Source: Herpomyces periplanetae
Lineage: Eukaryota > Ascomycota > Laboulbeniomycetes > Herpomycetales > Herpomycetaceae
Length of the DNA stretch: 64,000 nt
Assembly: GCA_009733715.1 (NCBI GenBank)
Contig: WMKJ01000007.1
Coordinates: 1-64,000, forward strand
Direction of reading: 5' to 3'
Numbering within the stretch: position 1 is the first letter of the stretch; the number at the start of each line of letters is the position of its first letter. This document shows, in pieces, positions 34,564-45,700 of the stretch. The notes under the pieces were generated by a model. The model worked only from the letters and a program-made list of their open reading frames with translations, was not told the DNA's origin and did not search any database. Position numbers and translations under genes: made by a program.

Positions 34564-35254
34564 GGTAATGGGAAAAAAGACTTGGTGTAGTTTAAGGAAA
34601 ATGGGGATATGTAAAATTAATGTAAGGGTAAGAATTGGGGTATGTTAAGAAAATAATCCAAAATAGTATGGCACAAAAAGGGATAAATAGTGAAAAACTT
34701 GAACAATATAGAACATATGAGGGTGAATTCTGTTGGATAATATACTGGAAACAATTGAATATGAGGTGGAATTAGTGTTGGCAGGATGGACAAATTGGTA
34801 AATAATTGTTCAATTGGAAAAGGATAGAATACAGCGGCTGAGAGATGATAAAAGAAAGGTATGACATGACAAGGAGGACGGAAGGGAATATTTATAGATG
34901 AGAATCTAAGAGATGGTGATAAAGAAAAAAATGAGGGGATGATTGGGTAGGGGAGAAGATGACGAATGATTTACCGGACATTAGAAAGATGATAATTAAA
35001 TCAATCAAAACGGGTGGAAGTATGAATTAGGACTGACTAAAATAAATTGGTTTCTTATCAGACAAGAGTAAGGAGGGAAATTGGTTGAAAAACTAGAGAA
35101 TTAATAAAGCGGAAACAAAAGCGATTTTGGGAGTAAGGAAATGGAGGGGGAAATTGATGATAAGGAATGGAAGAAGGGTTGGAGGAAATATATTATGCAA
35201 AAACAATGAGAAACAATTGCGGGGAAGGACAAGGAAAGATGACGAGGAAAAGAA
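34564..35254. other. Intergenic, purine-rich on + strand
   Basis: About 0.7 kb upstream of the repeat-protein gene, A/G-rich on the + strand and so CT-rich on the coding strand. No gene recognised. Confidence 0.55.
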
Positions 35255-36024
35255 TCATCCAGCTTCAAATGGCCTGGCCATATGCTCAATGAAGAGCAAA
35301 GGAGTGATAACGAGGAAAGCCATGGCAGTTAGCCACAAGGAAAATGTTGCAGAATGATGATGGCGGGATTGGGATGGGGTCTGTGATGGTGATGATGTGC
35401 CGTCGAATTGGGGGAAAAAAGTTAGAAGGGCGGCAGCAGCCTTAAACATCAGCATGGAAAAGGGAATAATCAAGGTTAGCAGTAGACCCCACAATGAATG
35501 TTGACGTCATTTACAATAAGAAAAGTTGTGATGTGCGAGATGCCTAGGAAGAGTTTCATTGGATAATTCGGCGGCATAATACGGGGCAGCATAGGGACTA
35601 ATGGCGGAGTAGACGATGCAAGCAAGAACATGACAATGGCTTTACACCACGATTTAATGATTTGGTCATTGGGAGATACGGGAATTAGCCCGAACAGGAA
35701 ATAAAAACGAGACGAGATGATACATGAGGACAGCTTGTTTAAGGGACGAAGAGTAGAGATGGTCGCAGATGGGAAATTGGTTATGGGGATAAAGCAATGC
35801 AGATGTGAAGAGATCGCGAACAATTGCAAGTTGTAAAGCAGTCTGAAAGATGAAAAGGCAGGGCGAATTCTCGGTTGGAGGAATGATGGACTGGTGGATG
35901 AAACGATAGGAAAATGGAAAAGGGATGTACCCATTTCCGTGATAACTCTACCCAAAGACGGATGCGTGTTCCAAGTATCATTGATATTGCATTGCGCAGT
36001 ACGAAATGATACATCTGCCGACAT
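35255..36024 (-). CDS. Possible multi-span membrane protein (doubtful)
   Basis: Two frames, 36024-35515 and 35440-35255, join in phase 0 across a 74-nt intron with GTAAAT donor, a good CTGCTAAC branch site and a TTTAAG acceptor, giving 231 residues. Hydrophobic stretches include LLYNLQLFAISSHLHCFIPI, WCKAIVMFLLASS and the C-terminal WLTAMAFLVITPLLFIEHMA. The early block CNINDTWNTHPSLGRVITEM and an overlapping frame (IPPTENSPCLFIFQTALQLA) faintly recall the Frag1/DRAM membrane family, but I could not combine them with convincing splice sites. Caution is needed because the coding strand is CT-rich here, and such sequence yields hydrophobic frames by chance. It lies divergent to TRM9 with 214 nt between the starts. 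Confidence 0.33.
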
Positions 36025-36238
36025 TCGGAAGGTCTGACGAAATCAGTACCAATGTTTAGTTCTATTAGCATGATGGATGCATAAAAGCGTTTTTTCCCTT
36101 CAACTCCGCAAAGCTAAACTAAACTTGGGTTTCAAGTATTACATAACTTGACAAGATTTTGTCCTTATCATCTTATTTTAATGTCAAAGTTACACTTTTC
36201 CTTCCTCACTCTCCCTCTTCTCGCCCTTTTTACTTTCC

Positions 36239-37305
36239 ATGGACCATCACGATACCCCCCCGCACAGTCAAAATGCCGTTACTTTAGCTCCGTACCCCAT
36301 CGATCCGGACGAATTTGAACAGGAAAATGTTCATCGCATCTACAATCACATAGCCCACCACTTTCATCGTACTCGCTACAAGGTAAATTATCCCTCATTT
36401 GATCCTTGATAGATGCATTAATCGTCGACAACTTTTACCGACAATTTTACACCCCGACATTTTACATCAATTCCTCGTACCCACCCCCCCCCCCCTTCGT
36501 CAGACTAATCTAACTCTTTATCCATACAACCACTTCTTCACCATCTTCTCAATCCAAGGCATGGCCTAGCGTCCGAAAATTTTTAAATACCCGCCCTGTT
36601 GGCTCAATAGGTCTTGACGTTGGTTGTGGCAATGGAAAATATTTTGATGTAAATCCAACCGTTTACATGATCGGTAGTGATATGTGCGTGCACTCTTTTG
36701 AATACCAAATGAACTATTCCTCTACCTTTTCTCTCTCTGACTCCATTTCTCCATCTAGTTCAACAAATCTGGTCGCCCACGCTTCCCAGGCTGCCCTCGC
36801 CCGTCCTTCTGATGTACTTGTTTCATCTTGCTTAACGAGTCCCTTCCCCACGCGTCGATTCGATTTCGTAATATGCATTGCTGTTTTGCATCATCTTTCA
36901 ACGTACAATCGTCGTATATCGACCTTACACGCCATCTTTGATTCTCTACGCCATTCAAATAATTCTCCTCAGACTTCCCTAGCGTACTTCGTCGTCTGGG
37001 CATTCGAAGCTCATCACCACGATACCCAGTCTATGTCTACTCGCTACACTAATCGTCGTTACTGGAACGCCCAATCTTCTCAAGACGTCTTCATTCCCTG
37101 GATACATCGTCACAACCCACCATCATCATCATCTAATGAATCCATTCCTAATCATATATCCTACCCTCGCTACTATCATCTGTACCAACGTGGCGAGCTT
37201 GAACGAGAGATCACTCATGCTGGTGGTAAAATTGTGGATCACGGTTACGAACATGATAATTGGTGGGCCATTGCTTGCCCCTCTCCCTCAACTAATGTTT
37301 TGTAA
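36239..37305 (+). CDS. TRM9: tRNA wobble-uridine carboxymethyl methyltransferase Trm9
   Basis: Three exons, 36239-36382, 36559-36683 and 36759-37305, give 271 residues, close to yeast Trm9 (279). Trm9 with Trm112 methylates 5-carboxymethyl-uridine at tRNA position 34 to the mcm5U form, tuning decoding of AGA and GAA codons. Markers: FEQENVHRIYNHIAHHFHRT at the N-terminus, SAM motif I GLDVGCGNGKYFDVNP, motif II-like RFDFVICIAVLHHLST, SQDVFIPWIHRH, RYYHLYQRGELEREITHAGG and the signature GYEHDNWWAIA. Intron 1 (GTAAAT donor) contains a 12-base C run (about 36484-36495). Intron 2 (36684-36758; GTGCGT donor, CATCTAG acceptor) is 75 nt, a multiple of three without in-frame stops. It is judged an intron because its removal restores the family's GSD-x-S-x-NLV motif. 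Confidence 0.94.
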
Positions 37306-37791
37306 TACTTCCATCACTTATAATTTCCAAGATAATCAGTCTATCTTTAAATTACCAGACAATGCGATATAATGTGGTTTATGCCGTATCGAAAATTTCA
37401 ACATAAACTGAAAGCAAGCAAGCGTGACGCAAGCAAATATACCCCAAAACCATACGCAAAATTGCCTTTCAAGATAAATAAAGTAGGTAAACCGTGTATA
37501 AAATGTACCATGTAGAATCCTAATTTGTCAAAATTTATACAAAAGTTTACATGTTCGAAAGTATTCGACTCTGTCATCGTTCACATTCCACATACTGGAA
37601 ACGAATAAAGTTTCGCAGCTTTCTACTCAACGTAGCTTGGCTTGTTCGCTCTCAAACACATACAGACACATCCATCCATTCACCCATCTTTCCCTATCGT
37701 TTCCACAATCCTCCTCAAGATATCGTGCTCACCCCATGCAAATCAATCATTCATCTTTCCCATCCCAACAATCGTATACGTTAACGTCCTA
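37306..37791. other. Convergent spacer TRM9/PUF gene
   Basis: 486 nt between converging stops, AT-rich, holding both 3' untranslated regions. No gene seen. Confidence 0.6.
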
Positions 37792-40700
37792 TCAAAAATA
37801 CTGTACTCCGTTCGACGTCTGCGGTGGTAAATTATGAAACGATGTTGACTGTGACACTGACGAAGGCGTTTGTCCATGAAAATATCCGCCCCTAGCATGG
37901 GAATGAGATGGTTGCTGGTGACATGCATAATTACTTCGTCCGCCATCGCCTCCCCCCAAACCCTGCACAATATTCGTTACATTAGACATATTCAAAGAGT
38001 GTTGCAATTGTTGTACAGATCCATTAGTTCCAACTACCGGTCCTGCCACAGCATGTCTGTACCCATGCCCATGAACATAAGCAGCCGACGACCTATTAAC
38101 TGGTGGTGGCATAGTAGTCATAGGAAAATGTCCCGTCCCCGTCTGAAATGGTACTGCTGCACATGGATTAAACGTTCCAAACAATCCTGAATATACGCTC
38201 GCTACCCCCGCCTGCCCTGAATTCCATGTTTCCGATGATCCTAAACCTGGATGAGCCGGCCCTCCAATTCCACCACCAGTATTTGTATTACCACTCACCC
38301 CACTACTAGACATCCCCGTTGATGGTGCAATCCGTGATTGTAAATGTGGTCGTCCTTGACCTCGAAGTATGTTGAAATTATTGCCCACAAATTGCCCTTC
38401 CGACCGATTTCGCGGTAAACTTGTCGTAAGTAAAGATGATGAAGTGGGCACTGGCGCTGAATTCGCCCCCGAAACATTCATAATATTTATTTGACTTGAT
38501 GTCCGAGGTAACTGTCCCATCATCTGCATGTTAGATATAATTTGTTGCGATAATCGGCCTCTTGAAACCTGTACTTCTGAAGGTGATGGAGGTGATTCGC
38601 AATGTATCGATGAAGTCGGCTTGGACGTTGTACTAACTGTGTTAAGTATTGAAGTACATGTACTCGGCGGGTGATGAGAGCCACCTACAATGCTAGAACT
38701 AGAATTTCCCTCCAAGGGATTAGAAATGGGAATTGATGTATCCACTTTGGAATAACCCGCCGTTTTGGATATATTTGCTACTACTCCGGCTCCTGTTTTT
38801 GTCGTTGACGGTGTTGCCGTTGCTGTAGCCATTACTGTTGAAGCAGACGTGAACGCTATCGTTGAAGTCATCGCCATAGTCGATGTTGAATCAGATTTTG
38901 ATATAGAAGCCGATAATCTCGCTTCACTATCACTAACTTCATTATTACACGTAACCACTGTAGCTACAGTAGCCAGTCTTTGGTCGCTATCATGAATCTT
39001 TTGAAGAATTCTTCGGCCATGTGGAGTATTCCGAATAGCCAGGATAATTGGTCGTATCTCCTCACACAACCGCGCACGAAGACCGGGCTCAGAGTGTTCA
39101 ATCTATCATATAAAAATGTCCTCTGTTAGCAACTGAAGCAACAAATATACAAGCTAACAAGCTTAGATCTTCCCCACCAATGAGACAACCAGCTGCTAAA
39201 AACATTTTATCCAAGGAGAAAAAAACTTACCGCTGTCTGAACTACATAATTTCCATATGCTCCTTTAATCAAACTGTCAAGCTCATTGGCTTGCATCAAC
39301 TCCTCAACCATGAACCGTCTTGTAGATGCACTAGCACATCTAATACATTTCTCAATAACATTCGATGAAAACTTCTGTCGGGAAAGTGTTGGCACATGAC
39401 CTTTAAAACTCAGACAGAGCGGTTCGGTATATCTTGGTTTCCCGAGATCAAGTATATACTGTATGACATAATTACCAAAGGGATCTTGGACAAGGATAAA
39501 CGCTTCTTCTGTTATCCGTTCAATTAGGATACTCTTTTGTTGTTCATTGGCGTGGTCAATGCATCTTTGCAACACACAACAACCATGACGATGAGTACCC
39601 ACAGAGACACAATTTTTCCCGACAGCGTCAAATATAAATTGAGAATCTACCGCTGCCAAATGATTGAGAAACTTTTGTACCATATGATTTCCGTTAAGAT
39701 CCTGTATAAGATCCACTACATTATCCTTGACAGCTTCAATAATAATTTTAATCTGTTCCGTTTCACTAACCAGTTCAATCATCTTTTGTAATGCTCTAGT
39801 TCCATGCTGGTTTAGTCCAATACGAAGCATATCCTGTGAAGTACTGCTTATTAACTTTAATCTTTGTTCATCATCTGCTCTTTCGAAAAGTTTTTGACAT
39901 AGATAATTTCCAAAAGGATCTGTCATCAGTTCAACGACATGATCCTGCACTTCTTCGAAGATAATTCGAACATTGTCGGCATTTTTCTCCTCTAACTTTT
40001 TCTGTAAAAATCGACAACCTTGCTGATCCTTGCACATATCATAAATTTGACCAATGAATGCGTCTAAAGAAGCGTTTATAAACTTAACCACTTCTTCATC
40101 GCTGGTCGCCCGCCGTGACATTTGTAAGTGAATGGAACGATTGACCCCACCGTGCCCATGAGGATTTCCTGGGGCGTGAACATGTCCATGAGGATGAGCA
40201 TGTCCATGAGTGTAAACGTTAGGGTGTCCAGAGCCATGAATATGTACCTGATTTGAACCATGTCCACGACTTGCTGCAACCACCGACGGTCCTTGCCCTT
40301 GTATCTGCCCAGATGCGGGTCCATGGAAATTGACGTTGACAAGACCAGTTTCACATCCACGTTTATACCCACCATTTATTACTTTATAGGAATTCCCAAA
40401 GTTCATTGTTACAGGGTACAGGGGAATCAGTACACCATCGACACCGTTTCCACTACTACCAGCGCAATTGCCATTAACCCAAGATGGATTTTCCATGTTA
40501 TTTCGAATAGGCGCAGCCATTCCGCCGTTACCGGCATTATTAGGTACACCAGTGCTTCCAATTCCGTTCGAAAGACCAGGTGTTTGAATCGAACCTGCTG
40601 GCAGCGGCGAGTTCATGTTTATCGAATTGATCCCATTAGTCGCAAAGCTAGGACTCATTAAAGTGACAAGATCATCGTAATATACAGATGGAGCAGTCGA

Positions 40701-42796
40701 TGTGTTAATACTTCCGACATTAGGACAAACAGAAAAAGTTCTCGACCCACTATACTTCCTGACTCGTATACTATTAATGCCCCCTTTCCTTGTCACATAA
40801 GATGGGGATAAAGTAACATTATTGCAATCAACCGTACCACCACCCAAAGCAAATTTCGATCCATCAAACATACTTGGGCAATTGTCCAACTCTGGGCCAA
40901 AAGATATTGGTGAACCCGGGGTACCCGTAGCCGTACAATTATTAGAAAGGGAGGATAAATGGGTGTGTGAAGATGATCCTATGTGATAAAGCTTTGGTTT
41001 CTGCTCTCCGATTCCATTCTCTTCATTTACTTGAGACAGTATTAGGCTACCAGAAAGGGGAATATCACAAGACATCTGGGCAGAATTTCCCAAGTTTGAA
41101 GGAGAAACTAGACCGGAAGGGCTAATTGAATTAGTATCATTAGAATCCAAACAGGAATTTTCGTATATGTTTCGTAATGCTAGCATATCATTTGTCGAAT
41201 AGGAATGGGATTTAGGAAAGCTAGCCAGTCTTGAAAGTTGATTCAATGCGGTAGAGCTCCTGTGGGTTTGAGATGAGCTATACTTGTCAGCGGCTTGTAA
41301 TGAATTTTGATTATAGGAAGCAACAGCAGCTACTGCGGCAGCAGCAGTAGGTGTAACTACTGTAGCTTTGGAAACGGGATTTCCCACAGATACGCCCGTA
41401 ATATTGCTGCTCATAGTACCATTGATAACAGCATTGGAGGGGACTTGGAAATCCCCGGATGATGAAGCCAATGAATTAATGGGTAAACTTTTGTAGCCCG
41501 GACGGTGCCGTTGAATACTATTCCAAATATCAGAAGTTGACGCATCACTGGGAAGGGTAGAAGAAAGCGTGTCCAAATATATGGCATTTGAACCATTATT
41601 TGTACTAGTGATGTTGTTAATACCAGAGGTATTCCCTGAGTACGTTATATTCGGGTCATTTCGATGTAAGAGGACCGGGAATTCATCATCAGTAGTACCC
41701 ATTTCGAAAAAACTGCGCCGTGCATCAGAAGAAATTGGGACACTATCACGGGAATTGGCGTGGGTCACAGCTCCAGCCAGGGAGAGTCGAGTAGCGAATT
41801 TAACATTTTTAACCATGGGTTCGTTATCATCTTTGAAGCAATCGGCAGGGGGAACTTGATCGTTGCAATTGGTGACGCTAGGCAATTCATAAGTATTTAT
41901 ATCAAGCCTAGGTAAAGCAGAGGTATTATTATCCATGCTGCAGAAAGGTTTGGGGTTAGTAGATAGGATAGGTAGAGGCGGGTAGTCTTGGGTAAGTTTT
42001 AAACTTAATATATCAGGGGAGAGGTTACAAGAGGGGAAGGCATGGAGTTGTAATAAGCAGGTCAACATACCTGGCAGAAGACGAAGTGGATTTCTGAGGA
42101 AAGGAGGAATATTCATCACGAATATCATCGGGATGATCGTCATCCTCGTCGGAATTACGTGAAGAAACTGAGACAATTTTTCCAGCTGTTAGGGGGGGTG
42201 CAGAAGGATAAGTGCGGGCAAAAACTATGGAACCAGAGCGACTACTACGGGGTGTATAGGGCTGATGTGGAAATAAAGAATTCAAGCTTGATAGGGAGAA
42301 TCGGTTGGGTCTGACGAAGGAGGAAGCGAAAGCAGAGGATTCGTGATACTCAGGAGGGGTAGCGGGCTCGCTTTGATGGCCCACTAGATCAACTAAATTG
42401 TCCACTTCTTGGCATAGTTGATTAACTTTTAGATCGGAAAAATCGGTAGAGAGTTCGATTAAGTCCATATCAGATTTGTAGGGAGGGGGAGGTAGATGGG
42501 ATGGACGACCGGTAAAGAGGAAGTTTGGAGGTGGGGGCCTCTTTTCGAACTGAGAAAGAGAAATTAGTTAGCGGGAATATAAAAGGTGTAAGGGGGTAAA
42601 TGGGAAGTAATGGTAAAGATGGTTGGGAGGAAAGGTGTGAAGAAAGACGAATTTGATGGAAATAACGGACCAGATGAATTTTATGGGATGATTGGCCATC
42701 GAGGGATTTGGAGGGAGGAGAGGAGAGTAAGGAAAGTGTAGTGGTGGACTGGGAAGTTTTGGTAAGGTAAAAAGGAGAAGAAGCGGAAGGAGACAT
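37792..42796 (-). CDS. Large Pumilio-family (Puf4/Mpt5-like) RNA-binding protein
   Basis: Four exons, 42796-42671, 42549-42071, 41937-39231 and 39102-37792, with in-phase introns (donors GTCCGT, GTATGT, GTAAGT; branch sites CGCTAAC, CTACTAAC, TTGCTAAC), give 1540 residues. PUF proteins bind UGUA-type sites in mRNA 3' UTRs and recruit Ccr4-Not. The eight-repeat domain is at about 815-1140. The repeat cores read GCRFLQK, GNYLCQK, GTRALQK, GNHMVQK, GCCVLQR, GNYVIQY, SSNVIEK and GNYVVQT, then RNTPHGRRILQKIH; this order and HRHGCCVLQRCIDHA are closest to Puf4. A His/Gly-rich tract precedes the domain (about 775-815). About 800 N-terminal and 400 C-terminal residues are Ser/Asn/Thr/Gly-rich and probably disordered, making it much longer than yeast Puf4 (888). 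The intron at 39103-39230 interrupts the domain after repeat 8. The first exon rests on a non-standard donor. Confidence 0.9.
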
Positions 42797-45700
42797 TTGA
42801 GAGAAAGAAAAGTAGAAATAATTAAGCGACAGAGAATAAGGTGGAGTTTAAGAAGGTTGAATAATAGGGAATAGGAAAAAGTAAGTAAAGGAAGGAAAAT
42901 TTTAGCGCGAGCTCATGATCAAGATGGAGATGACGAAAAAATGAGGTAACAGATTAGGCATAGGGCTGAAATGAGGGGAAGGAAGGATAGGAAGAGGAGA
43001 ATGAAAGAGGAAAAGGTATGAAAGAAGGGATAAAGGAATGAAATCACGGGAGGGAGGGATTAAGCGAGAAGTAGAATTAAAGAGATGTAGTAAAAGTGAG
43101 ATATATCACACGCGAGGATAGGGAGGGTAACAACACGATAGATGAAGTAGGGGAAATGAGAAGTGTCGGGGGACTGGGAAAGGTGGAGTTTGAAAGAAGA
43201 AGAAAAAGTAAAACATATGGAGAATTGCAAAGAAGCAAGCACGAAGAACGGCTCGCGGAAGTAAAGTAAATTGAGCGTGATTAAAATATTGGGGAAAGGC
43301 GTTGAAGAAAAAAGGTTAAGACGGAAGAAAGTGGGAGGTTGTCCTTTATATATGAGTAATGTGAAGGGAAAGATTGTGTGGCCGTATAGTGCATGAAGGC
43401 ATTATTATGTAATCGGATTACAAGCGAGTGTTGAAGGAAGAGGATGTAGTAAGAGAGGAAGGGAAAGAAAGGGTGGTGGGATTGGAAAAGGATACAGGAT
43501 TGGTGAGGGTAAAAGTGATAAAGTTTAAAATATATTAGAGTTTAGAATTTTACAGGAAAAATTCTAGGTAATGGAGCGTGTGTGTGGGTGGATTCATAGA
43601 AGAGTATTCCAGGCTTCGTGAGCAACGGCAGGAATATTGCGTTGGTGATTAGTAAAAAGTGTATAGCTAGGGAGGTGTGGAGACGATGGTAAACTAAGCG
43701 AGGCAGTATAAGAGTTTTATGCCAAAGTTAAGAGTGGGAAAAAATAGGTAGGATGGGTATAATTTTAAAAAGTGTAGTGGGAGGAATTAATAGAACAGAA
43801 TAGAAGAAATTGATATATTATTGGGCGAAGATTGAGGAAAGTAAGTGGGTAGGGATTTGCTAACAAAGTAAATTGAAAGGGAGTATTTAAAGTTAAGACA
43901 GGTTAAATTTTGATGATGTACTTATATGAACGGACGAATAGCTTTATTGAATTGGGTTATGTACGATCAAGGTTTTTTTAGGGTATGTAAAAGAATATTA
44001 GAAGAATTGTTCATGGTAAAAGAGAAATTGGATTGATCTAGGCCAGGGAACAATTGTTTAAACGAGGGATTTTATGCGAACAAGTCGGAATGGTTAGCAA
44101 GATTAAAGTAAGGAATTGTGAAGCAATAAATTTTGCCTGAGTTTAATATCATGCTGTATTCATGGAGCGAATAGGAAGCTTAAAAAGGGCGGAGGATAGT
44201 ATGAATGGTCTATGAGAGGATGTTAAATATTCACAGTGGGGGGGGATGAAAGATTATTGGATTTTAGGAAGATGTAAGAGTTCACAAATTCATGATTAGA
44301 ATAGGGATTTCCGAATGGTGATGACGATGATTATGATGAATGGAATTATGCTGTAGAAAAGGATTTTGAAAATTTTTGAGTAATAGTAATATTTAGTTCT
44401 GAAAACCGGGCTAAGGAAGCCTAGAAGAGTTTTTACGTTTATTTGGGTCAAGCAAGAAACAGGATAAACCTCAAGAGAATGATGAATTCATATAAAAAGA
44501 GAAATCGGACGGTTGACGCCGGTGGAAAACGAGAGGAAAAAAGATAAAAGAATAAATTGCATGGAGTATTTAGTAGCGTTATGCAGTAGAAAATAGGATG
44601 GGAGATGGCGTACGACAAGACTGAAGATTTTAGAAAAGTATCGGTGGTACGATGCTTGGAAGCAAATGAGACTTGGGAAGCATGAACGAGGGGTTTTAAA
44701 CAATGGCAATAATATATTTATAGTAAATCATACGACACCAAGCATCCACGAATAAATTGGATTCTGCCATGATGGAATGAAGTAAGGTGGCAATTTAGGA
44801 AAAAAACGAGTTGCGAGAGTTTGTTGATAATGGTTGGATGGGATTGGCTTGGTTTTGTCTGGTGTGGTCAGGTCTGATCTGGTTTGGTTAAGTTAATTGT
44901 CGTCATCATTATCACCACCATTACCCCGGGGAGTTGAATATGAAGAAAGGACAAAAAGAAATCAATCAGGAAGAAACTGCATTCCTTTATCCACGTCAGC
45001 ATTTGGTGATGTGTGTATTATGCTATTTAACGAAACAGGCAAAATCCATGTTGAAGTAATAAACCGTTCCCGGGAAAAAGTCGCTTTCTTCAATCCATCA
45101 ATCCACCACCCGTTTATCACAATCTTGGGTAGCGTGTACGATAAACTTACGCGGTTAAACACTTAATTTTCATGATAACTATACCTCGATTAATTATTTA
45201 GAAGAATCCAGAAGATTAATTATGCTAAATCATCACGGCTACTTGAGTTTTGACCCTCCCAAGAGCGTAGCAGAGCGAACATGTGTGCATAATTCCAAAT
45301 AACTTTTTTGGAATTGTTCGCGTGTATAGGTGGTCAAGTGTATAGTTCTGCTTGGCCCAACTCCCCTACGAACTTACCTGATGATGATTATCGCCAAACT
45401 ACTTTTTGCTCTCTTCTGCTCCTCTTACCATTCCCTTGAATATTTCTTCAAAATGCGATGATGTGGCCATCCGAATCATGGGATTATTCAATTTGCCTTG
45501 CGTTAATCGAATTTCAAAGGCCCAGCTAGTTAACATCCCGTGGCCATACGTCTTAATTCCCGCAATTTCGCGTATTTCTAATTATTAAACCCTAATATCG
45601 TTTGTCTAATTCATGCTAACCTTGTTCATTGAATCTTCCGCTCCAAGTTAACTTTGTGCGCTACGATGCAATCCGCTATATCTGTTATATGTATTCTTCA

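Noticed and set aside
42470-42796. Separate 108-codon gene upstream of PUF
   Set aside because: A CGCTAAC branch and TTTCTCAG acceptor inside it make it the first PUF exon plus intron; the joined frame runs into the PUF protein.
44897-45166. 89-codon + strand frame where the skew flips
   Set aside because: It starts at TTG, has no family resemblance, and the internal ATG frame gives only 39 codons.
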